A stretch of DNA of 64,000 nt from Thermoanaerobacter ethanolicus JW 200 (GTDB lineage Bacteria; Bacillota; Thermoanaerobacteria; Thermoanaerobacterales; Thermoanaerobacteraceae): contig NZ_CP033580.1 in NCBI RefSeq assembly GCF_003722315.1, positions 310,001-374,000 of the forward strand. The letters run 5' to 3'. Each line of letters begins with the position of its first letter. The stretch's first letter is position 1. This document shows, piece after piece, positions 45,524 through 54,062 of the stretch. The notes beneath the pieces were generated by a model, which was not told the DNA's origin, made no database searches, and saw only the letters and a program-made list of their open reading frames with translations. The position numbers and the translations under genes were made by a program.

Positions 45524-46588
45524 TTAATAAGCCAATATATCATCTGATACATAAGGAATATTACGAGTTTTGTTTTCGGTATAATTTTTAACAAAATCTA
45601 GTACTATTTTATTTTGCCAACCATATTTTAGCCTTTTATTCCAAATATTTGAAAAAGTTTCCTCCTTTAAATCTCCAAAAACAACTGGAACCGAACAATC
45701 TAGTTTTACTTTCCCATCCGGACGTATCAATGCCGCACAAGTTGGAATAAATATAAACTTGCTATAATATGCAGGATATTCTGCCCCACGAATAATTTTT
45801 ATTAACGAATTATACTGTTTTATAAGACTTTTCCCAAGTGCATCTAATTCCTCTTTTTCGTTTTCACTCAAAATCAACAAGTCCCTATTTAAAAAACCTC
45901 TTCCTGCTTCAAGTACAGGAGTAAATATGAACTCCTTGGCTCCAAGAAAAATAGCAAGTTCGACCATTTTCCATATATTTTTGTAATTTTTCTTATTACA
46001 TGTATGTGCTACCTTTACTAAAATTCCTGCATTAGCTATTTTATATACTGCCTCCACAGCTCTTTCCCATGAGCCAGTCACACCTCTTACCCAATCATGT
46101 TCTTGAGGTGTAGCTCCATCAACACTTACCTGAACCCATTTTTTTTGATTTGGAAGAGATTTTAAAAAATCAATAAAGGAGTCATCTACAAACCATCCAT
46201 TTGTTATAATCCCAATTGCAATATTTTTATTCTCAGCAAAAACTGTTAAAATTTTCTCAACAAGTGATCGTTTTAATAAAGGTTCACCGCCAGAAATAAT
46301 AACAGTAAATACTCCCATTGCCTTAAGTTCTTTTGCAATTTTCAACCATAATTCTTCTGATAACTCTTCATTATAACTCTTAGGATTGCTACTTGAATTA
46401 TTATAACAATGCACACACTTTAAATTACATAAAGATGTAATTTCCAATTGAACTCCTAAAGGCCTATTGAAAGAAATCAAATTATTATTTTTATCTAAAA
46501 CAAATTCTTTAGCTTTCTCAACTAATGGAGAAATTTTTATACCAAGAGCATCGGAAAAATATTCTAGAAGCATTTGAAATTCTACCAC
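45524..46588 (-). CDS. Radical SAM enzyme of the 39-aa RiPP locus
   Basis: This 354-aa protein has the cluster motif CNLKCVHC (about residue 52) and GGEPLLK. A shortened C-terminus keeps TCAALIRPDGKVKLDC but not a full SPASM cysteine set, so at most one auxiliary cluster. PqqE/epimerase-like members look like this. It lies between ABC transporter genes and the PqqD-like gene. Possible chemistry includes epimerisation or crosslinking of the 39-aa precursor. Confidence 0.82.
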   Translation of the reverse strand: MVEFQMLLEYFSDALGIKISPLVEKAKEFVLDKNNNLISFNRPLGVQLEITSLCNLKCVHCYNNSSSNPKSYNEELSEELWLKIAKELKAMGVFTVIISGGEPLLKRSLVEKILTVFAENKNIAIGIITNGWFVDDSFIDFLKSLPNQKKWVQVSVDGATPQEHDWVRGVTGSWERAVEAVYKIANAGILVKVAHTCNKKNYKNIWKMVELAIFLGAKEFIFTPVLEAGRGFLNRDLLILSENEKEELDALGKSLIKQYNSLIKIIRGAEYPAYYSKFIFIPTCAALIRPDGKVKLDCSVPVVFGDLKEETFSNIWNKRLKYGWQNKIVLDFVKNYTENKTRNIPYVSDDILAY

Positions 46589-46604
46589 AAAACCTCACCT
46601 CTTC

Positions 46605-47390
46605 CTAATACGTTCCCAAAATTCCTTTCTTTTTAGCCTTTTTGTCTGCTATATCAAAGATTAAAAGCCCAATCACAAGAAACAGTATAGAGGTTATCAC
46701 AAGTTTTACAAAATCAACTCCCATGAGATTTAATGGAATTCTCTCTATATTTAACTTCCTTAGCATCATAACGCTTTGAAACATAGGGAAATATGAGAAA
46801 ATTTCCCTCACTGCCGGTGACAAAATCCTTTCTGGAATAAGTAGTGGCACTAAAAGGACGTATATCAGTATTGCCAGCCAGTTTTTCGCCTCTTTACTTC
46901 TCATCATGAGTACTAAGCCAGCTAAAAAGAAAGCAAAACCATAAAGGCCTGGAAGAAGTATAAGCAAAACCAAAAGGCTGTAGATATTTGTAAAAACTAC
47001 CACTCTGTGAATCAATCCAACTATCAAAATAAATATCGCTATGATTACAATGGATTCTATGGCATGTATTAAAGCTCTTACCAAGAAAATACTCTTTATG
47101 TCCACAGAAGAAAGATGAAGATGTTCAAAAGTCCCCTGCATCCTCTCATCTTCCATATTTTGTGCAATAGAAGATATTGAAAACATTGCAAAAAACCATA
47201 CCACATATCCCAGCATATTTGCAGCTGTAAGAGATCTACTGCTCTCTACATTTCCTATAACTAAAGTAGAAGAAAAATTAATGAGCCAGAAAAGTATGTA
47301 GAGGAATATGAGGAAGGGAAGATTAGCAGTAGGCATATTTTTTATAAATTTCACAAACCTTCTCAATTCAGCCTCCCATAAATACTTCAT
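46605..47390 (-). CDS. ABC-2 type permease of the 39-aa RiPP locus
   Basis: This 261-aa membrane protein has six helices (for example NLPFLIFLYILFWLINFSST). The conserved cytoplasmic patch QNMEDERMQGTFEHLHLSS identifies the ABC-2 permease family. It overlaps the ATPase gene by four bases (ATGA). With it, it would form an exporter or immunity pump for the locus. Confidence 0.86.
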   Translation of the reverse strand: MKYLWEAELRRFVKFIKNMPTANLPFLIFLYILFWLINFSSTLVIGNVESSRSLTAANMLGYVVWFFAMFSISSIAQNMEDERMQGTFEHLHLSSVDIKSIFLVRALIHAIESIVIIAIFILIVGLIHRVVVFTNIYSLLVLLILLPGLYGFAFFLAGLVLMMRSKEAKNWLAILIYVLLVPLLIPERILSPAVREIFSYFPMFQSVMMLRKLNIERIPLNLMGVDFVKLVITSILFLVIGLLIFDIADKKAKKKGILGTY

Positions 47391-48364
47391 TTGTTTTCTC
47401 CTCCTTCCACAAAACTTTTGAATATCTCTTCAAACGGTTCTCCTAAATTGTCTATCTCAACCGGTATTACAGAAAATTTCCTAAAAATATCAAAGACATC
47501 GTATATGAGTTCTGGCCTTTCAAATGTAAGCTCCAATATATCTGTATCTATATTCCCTTCATAAAAACTTATTTCAACACCTCTTATACTTTTTAATTCT
47601 TCCAAATATTGGCTTTCTTCATTTTTTCTCAAAGTAAATCTATATTTAGCATAAGAAATTTTATGTCTGAGCTCTGAGGCAGTCCCCTCTGCTACTACTT
47701 TCCCTTTATTGATTATCAGAATCCTATCAGACACTTTCTCAATAAATCTCAAATCATGGGAAGAAATGATAAGGGTAGATATTTCTTTTAATTCTTTTAC
47801 CAGCTTCTCTACTTCAAATCGCGTTATAATATCAAGCCCGAGGAGGAGTTCATCGAGTATTAAAAGTTTTGGCTTTGTAGCAAGTGCACATATGATAGCA
47901 GCTTTCTGCTGCATCCCTCTTGAAAGCTTTCCAACCTCTTCTTCCAGTTTGTCCTGTATCATCAGCCTTTCTGCCCACATTTCCATGTCATCTTTTACTT
48001 CTCTTGCAGATTTTCCTCTCAAATTTGCAAAGTAATAAACGTTTTCTCTGATGGTCATATGCCAGTATAGATTTCTTGAACCTTCAAGTAATGTCCCTAT
48101 TTCTTTCATTACCTCTTTTTGAGCTTTAGGCATATCTTTCCCAAATATTTGTATACTGCCTTTGTCGGGGGAGACAAGGTTTAAAAGCATTTTCACAGTC
48201 GTTGTCTTCCCTGCTCCGTTTGGACCTAAAAGTGCAAAAATCTCATTTTCTCTTACAGCAAAAGATACTCCATCCACCGCTTTTACTGCCCTCTTGCCCG
48301 CCCCAAAAGTCTTTTCCAAATTTTCTGCCTTAAGGACTATTTTGTCCTCCATTTTCATAACCAC
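47387..48364 (-). CDS. ABC transporter ATP-binding protein of the 39-aa RiPP locus
   Basis: This 325-aa ATPase has Walker A GPNGAGKTT near residue 44, signature LSRGMQQK, Walker B LLILDELLLGLD and H-loop SSHD. The unusual ELLLGL replaces the common EPT sequence after the catalytic Glu. A C-terminal domain of about 90 residues follows. There is a 157-bp gap to the upstream B12 radical SAM gene, so a separate promoter is possible. Confidence 0.88.
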   Translation of the reverse strand: MVMKMEDKIVLKAENLEKTFGAGKRAVKAVDGVSFAVRENEIFALLGPNGAGKTTTVKMLLNLVSPDKGSIQIFGKDMPKAQKEVMKEIGTLLEGSRNLYWHMTIRENVYYFANLRGKSAREVKDDMEMWAERLMIQDKLEEEVGKLSRGMQQKAAIICALATKPKLLILDELLLGLDIITRFEVEKLVKELKEISTLIISSHDLRFIEKVSDRILIINKGKVVAEGTASELRHKISYAKYRFTLRKNEESQYLEELKSIRGVEISFYEGNIDTDILELTFERPELIYDVFDIFRKFSVIPVEIDNLGEPFEEIFKSFVEGGENK

Positions 48365-48521
48365 CTCTATTTCTGATATTTTGTAAATTTTTATAAATTG
48401 AACTTATTTCAATCCATAAAAATATTTATTTAATATTTATTTTGTAAAACTTAATCTATAATGACAAAATTCCTCTTTACTGTTGCTAATTACTTCAGTT
48501 TTTAACAAATTAAATTTCATT

Positions 48522-49856
48522 TTAGTTTTTTATTTTATTTTTAAGGTTATTAATATATCTTTTTTGAAAAATAAGGGATATAGCTCTTCTATGTAAAAGC
48601 TCAATTTCTTCTTTGCTTAGATATAACGTGTCTAAATATACTTTTTTATCCAAGCTAATTTCTGTGGGGTCCGTTACATGTAATTTAACTCCAAAATTAT
48701 CAGGTTTTTCAAAACATGGTGTGCCTGGGAAGGGGGTAAATATATGGCATTGAATTTCAGAAGCTGGTATATTTTTTATAAGTTTGAAAGTTTCGTCTAC
48801 ATCATCCTTAGTTTCAAAAGGAATTCCAACCATAAAAGAAGCTGTTACTTTTATTCCTAGATTTTCAATATACCCTACTTTTTCAATAACTTCATATGGA
48901 GTATAATTTCTGTGGAGTAATCGTAAAATTCTTGGACTTCCTGACTCAATCCCCAAGAAAATTTTTGATAATCCTGCCTTTTTGAGGGTTTTCAATAAAT
49001 CATACTCCAAATGTTCTACTCTTGCAGAAAATCCAAAAGTAATATCTAGGTTTTTGCTAATTAATAATTCTGCAAATTCTCTAGCTCGTTTTTTGTCTAC
49101 TAAAAAATTATCATCAACAAAACCAAATGTACAGATATTAGGATAAAGAGACCTTATGTATTCTATTTCTGCGACAATGTTATGGGCACTTCTACCTCTC
49201 CAATTTCTCCCCCACATTGCAGTAGTAGAGCAGTAAAAACAGGAATAAGGACATCCTCTGCTAGAAAGTATAGTTGCCATTTTAGACAACTTATAAAAAT
49301 TATCATGATAGGTTCTATTCGGTATTTTTAATTCATCAAGCTGAGTTACAAACTCTCTTTTTTGAGTGGTGATTACTTCTCCTTTTCCAGTTTTAAAAGC
49401 TATTCCTCTAATACCGGACAACTTCTCAATAAAATTTTCTTGATTGGAACATTTTTGCAATATAGTTATTAATTCTTTGAAAGTGTGTTCTCCTTCATAC
49501 ATAACTACTATATCTCCATAACTTTCTGTAAGTATCTTCTTATATAGAAAAGTAGAAGTATTCCCCCCAAAAACGATAATCCCATCGAAATTTTCTTTTC
49601 TTAATCTATCTGCAATTCTCAAACCTGAATTTAACGCTGGAGCAAAATTAATACTTATACCAACAATATCGGGACTTATTTTCTTTATTTTATTTACAAT
49701 CATATCTTCATCCATTTCATCTATCAAAGCATTGAAAACATACACTTTACACAAATGTTGAATTTCAGTAGCAAGATATAGTACCCCCAAAGATACGTGT
49801 TCCTCTTTGTTTTTACCTACACTTGGAAAATATGGGCTAATCAACACGACTTTCAT
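48522..49856 (-). CDS. B12-binding-domain radical SAM protein of the 39-aa RiPP locus
   Basis: This 444-aa protein has an N-terminal cobalamin-binding-type Rossmann domain (residues 1-150, VLISPYFPSVG and VVMYEGEHTF) and a radical SAM core with CPYSCFYC. There is no obvious cobalamin His motif, as in many class B methyltransferases. Enzymes of this class methylate unactivated carbons of peptides and other substrates. I start at MKVVLISPYF (49856), with GGTGAGGAT; it overlaps the upstream gene by 20 bp, implying translational coupling. Confidence 0.85.
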   Translation of the reverse strand: MKVVLISPYFPSVGKNKEEHVSLGVLYLATEIQHLCKVYVFNALIDEMDEDMIVNKIKKISPDIVGISINFAPALNSGLRIADRLRKENFDGIIVFGGNTSTFLYKKILTESYGDIVVMYEGEHTFKELITILQKCSNQENFIEKLSGIRGIAFKTGKGEVITTQKREFVTQLDELKIPNRTYHDNFYKLSKMATILSSRGCPYSCFYCSTTAMWGRNWRGRSAHNIVAEIEYIRSLYPNICTFGFVDDNFLVDKKRAREFAELLISKNLDITFGFSARVEHLEYDLLKTLKKAGLSKIFLGIESGSPRILRLLHRNYTPYEVIEKVGYIENLGIKVTASFMVGIPFETKDDVDETFKLIKNIPASEIQCHIFTPFPGTPCFEKPDNFGVKLHVTDPTEISLDKKVYLDTLYLSKEEIELLHRRAISLIFQKRYINNLKNKIKN

Positions 49857-51093
49857 AAATATCCTCACCTTTAGTGAAAATATAACCATCTAAAAAATTT
49901 TCTAATAGCTTTATTGCGTTTTCTTTTTGTAGCTTTTTACATATATGAGGGCATATCCCACCATAAGTAACAGCCTCTTCTTCGCTTACTTCTGAAAATA
50001 AAAAGTGAGTTTTTTCATAAAAATTGAGTTTCTCATTAGCTAATTTTTTAAAACAGTTATTTTCAAGATCAATGTAAACATTATCTTGATATTCTTTAAA
50101 ACAGAAATAAACTTTTAAGTCTTTAATAAGAATTGTATACGAAGAACCGCATCTTACTAAATTAGGAGGAAGATACATTCCATTATTCACAAAGTACCGA
50201 ATACTACTTAACACCCCACCTCCATAAATTCTCATAATCTTTTCAAGATTTTCACTTAATAATGTCGGAACAATTTTTTTATAAAAATTAAGGTTTAAGT
50301 CTCGTACACAAGAGAAAATTAGACTATATATATTGGAAACAACTGGTGACAAATAAAATGTATTAATCAAGGCATAAAGTTGATTCTCAAATATGGCATG
50401 GGATAATTTTAATATACTTTCCATATCGTTGTTTACAAAATATACAACTACTGGAATCCCAAAATTCTGGCGTATTTTCCTTACAGGTTCAAACAAAAGC
50501 AATATTTGGTCGGGTTGATAAATCAAAAAATTTACATATATATTAATTTCTGAATCATGAACTAATGAAATAAATGTATCAAAATCGGTAATTTTATATT
50601 GTGAATTAAAAAAGATATGCGGATTAGAAAAAAAGATTATAAATTCCACTTTTTTATTTTTACTTATAGGCAAAAACAGTTCTTTAAGTTCAAAGATAAT
50701 TTTAGGTAATAAATTTATATACTTATCATTAAATACCAAACCTATGGATATGCTTTTAAATTCCTTTTTTGTCTCCAATACTAAGTTTACTATTTTATTC
50801 CACGGAACTCTAAATATTTCATTAGAGGTTGTTAAATCTAGAAAAACACGGAAAGAAATTTTTTCTTTATACAAATAATACCATTTTTCTTTTAATCTTT
50901 CTATATTTGTATTATTACATGCTAAAAAACCTAAGTATTCTAATTTTTGTATAATTTCTTTACTTCTTCTTGTAATATCTTTCTCTCCTGGTAAATATAT
51001 AATATTGCCACTCCAAAAATCTATTAAAGCAACCCCAGTAGAAACTGGTACAACTACAAGATAATTACCTAAATCAGAGAACTGAACCATCAA
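49837..51093 (-). CDS. Unidentified 418-aa protein, possible degenerate radical SAM/SPASM fold
   Basis: The N-terminus (VALIDFWSGNIIYL and a helical stretch) resembles the recognition domain of peptide maturases. A central 200 residues alternate beta and alpha as a TIM-type barrel would, but the CxxxCxxC motif is missing. The C-terminus has cysteines in a SPASM-like order (RCGSSY, VYFCFKEY, GGICPHICKK). It lies between the 39-aa precursor and the B12 radical SAM gene and overlaps the latter. I infer a noncatalytic partner or scaffold, and am not sure. Confidence 0.5.
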   Translation of the reverse strand: MMVQFSDLGNYLVVVPVSTGVALIDFWSGNIIYLPGEKDITRRSKEIIQKLEYLGFLACNNTNIERLKEKWYYLYKEKISFRVFLDLTTSNEIFRVPWNKIVNLVLETKKEFKSISIGLVFNDKYINLLPKIIFELKELFLPISKNKKVEFIIFFSNPHIFFNSQYKITDFDTFISLVHDSEINIYVNFLIYQPDQILLLFEPVRKIRQNFGIPVVVYFVNNDMESILKLSHAIFENQLYALINTFYLSPVVSNIYSLIFSCVRDLNLNFYKKIVPTLLSENLEKIMRIYGGGVLSSIRYFVNNGMYLPPNLVRCGSSYTILIKDLKVYFCFKEYQDNVYIDLENNCFKKLANEKLNFYEKTHFLFSEVSEEEAVTYGGICPHICKKLQKENAIKLLENFLDGYIFTKGEDIYESRVD

Positions 51094-51119
51094 AAACTCC
51101 TCCCCTATGTACTTTAGGG

Positions 51120-51151
51120 TTCCCTAGTACTCTATCTAGAGTACTAGGGAA
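51120..51151 (-). terminator. Hairpin after the 39-aa precursor
   Basis: TTCCCTAGTACTCT (51120-51133) pairs perfectly over 14 bp with 51138-51151, with a 4-nt loop. It begins 11 nt after the precursor stop. No T run follows on the minus strand, so RNA stability or processing is more likely than termination. Confidence 0.78.
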
Positions 51152-51161
51152 TAACATTGGA

Positions 51162-51281
51162 TTAAAATATTATTTGAATACCTGTGACAGAGACCGCTGT
51201 TTCCCCTATTTCCATTAGTATTTCAGTAAAATCAACCAGGTCAGGATTTTCGTAAAGATTTGCATCGTTTAGTTTAAACAT
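51162..51281 (-). CDS. RiPP precursor peptide, 39 aa, no cysteine
   Basis: From the ATG at 51281 (GGGGGAGGTG eight bases upstream) the frame has an acidic leader (NDANLYENPDLVDFTEILME) and a hydrophobic core, ETAVSVTGIQIIF. The Val/Ile/Thr-rich core with no Cys suits C-methylation or epimerisation by the B12 and ordinary radical SAM enzymes of the operon. Its upstream DNA, from the ribosome site outward, is the same as that of the 26-aa precursor at 28416, so the two share control. Confidence 0.75.
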   Translation of the reverse strand: MFKLNDANLYENPDLVDFTEILMEIGETAVSVTGIQIIF

Positions 51282-51315
51282 TTTCTCACCTCCCCCTAAA
51301 CAATTTCTATACTGA

Positions 51316-51405
51316 GCACATCTTAAAACTTTTTTATTTGTATTTACATCAAAGTTCTAAGATGTGCCTTCAGCCTGCCTGAAATCTATTTTTGCTTTGC
51401 ATCTT
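51316..51405 (-). ncRNA. Conserved leader RNA element, copy 2
   Basis: This is almost identical to the copy at 28532-28621: a 17-bp stem (51316-51332 with 51351-51367) preceded by GCAGGC and AAGATGCAAAGC blocks. It lies between the family A peptide gene and the 39-aa precursor. Confidence 0.55.
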
Positions 51406-51419
51406 TTTTATTTATAATA

Positions 51420-51507
51420 GATTGGGGAAAATTCAAAAGCTTTCATCTAAGCCGTTCTATAGATATCTTTTTATCCTTCTTGAGTTTTTATCTTCTACGG
51501 TATGTAA
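51420..51507. mobile_element. Solo fragment of an IS left end, second copy
   Basis: This is the same 85-bp relic as at 28634-28722, similar to the left end of the IS at 2506. It sits at the same place in the duplicated control segment. Confidence 0.6.
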
Positions 51508-51545
51508 GCATTGGATATTAAAAATATTTTTCAATTTCTAAGCTT

Positions 51546-51719
51546 CTATCCACCCCATGGATTATTTATATCTCCATGTACCCTTGGTTCTCTTTCTTCT
51601 GCTAACATGTATTGTTGCATTACTTTTTTATCATTTATATAGGAGGGCTTTACGTTAATGTACGTCACTATCCCAAGTAAAAAAGCTACTAATGCCAATA
51701 AAGCTATAGCTTTCTTCAA
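51546..51719 (-). CDS. Family A secreted signal-peptide precursor, copy 2 (TTG start)
   Basis: The DNA and the 57-aa product are identical to the gene at 28762-28935: GGGAGGTG ribosome site, TTG start, hydrophobic helix AIALLALVAFLLGIVTYI, and tail ending RVHGDINNPWGG. The facing regulator is reduced to a remnant, so this locus would depend on the regulator at 29326 or 21827. Perfect conservation implies recent duplication or continued selection. Confidence 0.7.
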   Translation of the reverse strand: MKKAIALLALVAFLLGIVTYINVKPSYINDKKVMQQYMLAEEREPRVHGDINNPWGG

Positions 51720-51891
51720 TTTTCTTCACCTCCCAAATTTTCTTTCAATTTTATCCTACCATTCTTACCTCTTTCCAGTAAAATGGCAAAAATGCTTATA
51801 ACCCCTCCCAATATTTCGTTTTGGCGAAGTTATCTATATTTTCCTTTCTTTTTCTCTTTTTTTCATATATCGCCAGTGAAAAATTTTAATT

Positions 51892-52130
51892 TTGTAACTA
51901 TAAGTTACAACAGGTTAAATTTGTAAAATGTCTTCAAAGGCGGTAAAATAAACTGTTAAGAGATTTAAAAAGGAATTTTTAGAATAAATTATTTGAAAAT
52001 TTAAACTTTATATACCTTCGCTTTTAATTTTTTGTCATTCTCCCCTATAGGTATAAATGTTATAATTACAAAAACTTTTTATACTTTTGTTTCTGACAAT
52101 GGCGAAATAATGTTTTCTAATAGAGAATAA
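51892..52130 (+). pseudogene. Family A operator with a decayed regulator start
   Basis: TTGTAACT-ATA-AGTTACAA (51892-51910) and the downstream TTGTAA/TAAAAT promoter are preserved. The later leader (GTATAAATGTTATAATTACA) and the first codons, ATGTTTTCTAATAGAGAATAA, match the start of the family A regulator but stop after six codons. No more of the regulator follows. The operator may still be active for the peptide/RiPP operon. Confidence 0.7.
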
Positions 52131-52169
52131 ATCAAAAAGCCCTCCTATTTCTAGAAGACTTTTTGATTT

Positions 52170-52199
52170 CAAACAAGAGGAACCGTTCTCTTTGTCAAG
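52170..52199. repeat. GGGAC-type repeat, copy E5 (half unit)
   Basis: AAACAAGAGGAACCGTTCTC followed by TTTGTC is a divergent single unit. Directly before it AATCAAAAAG and CTTTTTGATT (52130-52169) form a hairpin. Confidence 0.55.
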
Positions 52200-52201
52200 T
52201 T

Positions 52202-52948
52202 TTACATTGGTTCAGAATCTGTCACTTCTATATTTATGTCGTCTTTATCAATAACAGTTCCCCCAGCAGTTTCAGTATACCAACCTAACCATGAAGTCCC
52301 TGAAGGTGAATATTTTTTCCAATATAATAACCCTGAAGAATTAATGCCCACTTGATAATTAGTTAAATAATATACTGTACGTGGAGGAACAGTAAAAGCA
52401 ACTCCATACTCTTTTCCTGCATACCATGTTTGACTTCTGTCAACTTCTACACCTGTTTTTAATTTTATTCCAGCAAGGAACCCATTCCCTACTGTAGTTT
52501 CTCCTGAAACATTTGCTGAAACATTCCAATAAATTTGTTTGGTGTTCAGCTGTTTGTAAGTACCATTTATTGGAGTATTAGTATAATTTGCTAATCTGTA
52601 TGTCCCTGCACTTGCATAATGCCAATTTTTACTTGCATAATTAGGGTCATAGTGATCAAAAACATATATATAACCGTCATTAGGCACTCCCATAGTAGAT
52701 ATTAAGTTATTGTTATTTTTGATACTTTTTGGGATAACTTCTCTTTTGCTTCCATCTTTATCTATTTCCCAAGCTCTTATTTCTGGCAATTTGAATTGGG
52801 ATTTTTCTACTTTACTTTTGACTTTTTCTAATACACTATCTGGTATTGTATTATCATTACTATTGGATAAATCATTTGCATAAACAAAATATACATTTAT
52901 AAATAATGTAAAGACAAGAATCATAAGTAACAATATAATTTTTTTCAT
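52202..52948 (-). CDS. Secreted protein of unknown function, 248 aa
   Basis: The ATG at 52948 follows GAAAGGAG. A clear signal peptide (MKKIILLLMILVFTLFINVY then FVYA) precedes an acidic, helix-prone propeptide-like region to about residue 85. A beta-rich, Tyr/Trp/Asn-rich domain follows (GYIYVFDHYDPNYASKNWHY). No known catalytic motif was seen. It lies in the path of the decayed family B peptide cassette at 53.7-54.0 kb and may be its cargo. It could be a bacteriocin-like or surface protein. Confidence 0.65.
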   Translation of the reverse strand: MKKIILLLMILVFTLFINVYFVYANDLSNSNDNTIPDSVLEKVKSKVEKSQFKLPEIRAWEIDKDGSKREVIPKSIKNNNNLISTMGVPNDGYIYVFDHYDPNYASKNWHYASAGTYRLANYTNTPINGTYKQLNTKQIYWNVSANVSGETTVGNGFLAGIKLKTGVEVDRSQTWYAGKEYGVAFTVPPRTVYYLTNYQVGINSSGLLYWKKYSPSGTSWLGWYTETAGGTVIDKDDINIEVTDSEPM

Positions 52949-53017
52949 TCTGGATTTCTCCTTTCTCTTCATAAATTATATTTTAAAAGTTTAAAAGTAG
53001 TTATTATCATATCTAGT

Positions 53018-53620
53018 CTAATCATTTTTTGTCTTATCAAAATTTTTTAATATTTCTATTAATGCTTTCATGACATTATTCATTAATGATATATCTACTT
53101 CGCTTGTTGATGAATATTGAACTAAAACTATCAAATTTTTATATGTTAAAACAGCTGTACTATTTTTTTCTGCTAAATTTTTATTTAAATGTGCAAATCC
53201 TTTATTATAAATCCATCCCACAAAATCATTACCAATATAATTTTTCGTGTAGTAAATTCCAACTGTTATTTGTATATTCTGCTTTTCATTTTCTATAGTA
53301 AACTGTTCATCAGTATTTGGTGAATTAAAATCACCGTTTAAAGTTAAAAACTCCCTTTTACCAAATGATAGTTCTTTTTCAATTGCAGTAACATTCCCAT
53401 CTATAGTGCTAGCCTTCACTTTGAAACCCTCTATGTTAAAAGTCTTAACCATTGTTTCAAATAATTCCTTATAATCTTTATAGCTTAATATATCCAAATT
53501 ATCAGTGGTTTCGTTATTTGTTATTAAGTTATCCCTAATTTTGTTTATATTGCCCAAATGTATTTTGTAATATAAAAATGTTAACGCAATTATAACCACA
53601 ATCAAAATAATTACCATCAA
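53018..53620 (-). CDS. Membrane-anchored hypothetical protein, 200 aa
   Basis: An N-terminal helix (MVIILIVVIIALTFLYYKI) anchors a soluble domain with alternating charged and beta-prone segments (NIQITVGIYYTKNYIGND). There is no recognisable domain. The start is uncertain: AGGGGGGT lies about 30 bases upstream of the TTG/ATG pair, so the true N-terminus may be altered. It precedes the secreted protein gene at 52202 in the same direction; an immunity or processing partner is possible. Confidence 0.55.
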   Translation of the reverse strand: MMVIILIVVIIALTFLYYKIHLGNINKIRDNLITNNETTDNLDILSYKDYKELFETMVKTFNIEGFKVKASTIDGNVTAIEKELSFGKREFLTLNGDFNSPNTDEQFTIENEKQNIQITVGIYYTKNYIGNDFVGWIYNKGFAHLNKNLAEKNSTAVLTYKNLIVLVQYSSTSEVDISLMNNVMKALIEILKNFDKTKND

Positions 53621-53702
53621 TATATTTTTATATTTTGTAATTTTCTACCCCCCCTGTTAAATAATTTTTACTACCAAAATGTTATTTTAACGCATTTTAC
53701 CA

Positions 53703-53800
53703 TCACCTCCCAGGCACTGCAGAATGCCATCTTATTAAATCTTCCTCTCCTAATGGTCCAACTCAATTTTTGGCCACCATGTTAAAACACAACGAAGATA
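53703..53800 (-). pseudogene. Family B secreted-peptide gene, decayed
   Basis: The frame reads CFNMVAKN, stop, then VGPLGEEDLIRWHSAVPGR and a stop. It aligns with the tail of the intact peptide at 43872 (GPMGEKDIIDWHSVV). The signal peptide is lost or unreadable. The surviving tail contains only conservative differences. Confidence 0.68.
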
Positions 53801-53868
53801 TCAAAATGGCGCCATCTTTACATATCTCTTCCTTAACTATATAACAGATGGTAAATAGAATAATTTCA

Positions 53869-53985
53869 ACACGATTTGAATCAGGGTAAGGCGTCAAAAA
53901 ATGGATAAGTTTTAGTATAACTTAGAAGCTTTTGATTAAGAGTAGAAAATATTCGCAAATCTTTGAAACTTCTTCAAAGCGGTGT
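53869..53985 (+). pseudogene. Family B regulator start, decayed
   Basis: A degenerate leader dyad (CACGATTTGAATCAGGG) is followed by GTCAAAAAATGGATAAGTTT and then codons matching YDLEAFGNE.KDIRKSLRL, interrupted by three stops. Similarity ends near 53985. Between here and 54062 no gene is visible. Confidence 0.7.
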
Positions 53986-54062
53986 TTCCGTGTACAGTTT
54001 TGTCATTTAGAAAGGATATAGTAACTACATCACTTAAATTTTCTATAATTCTACTGGTTCTT

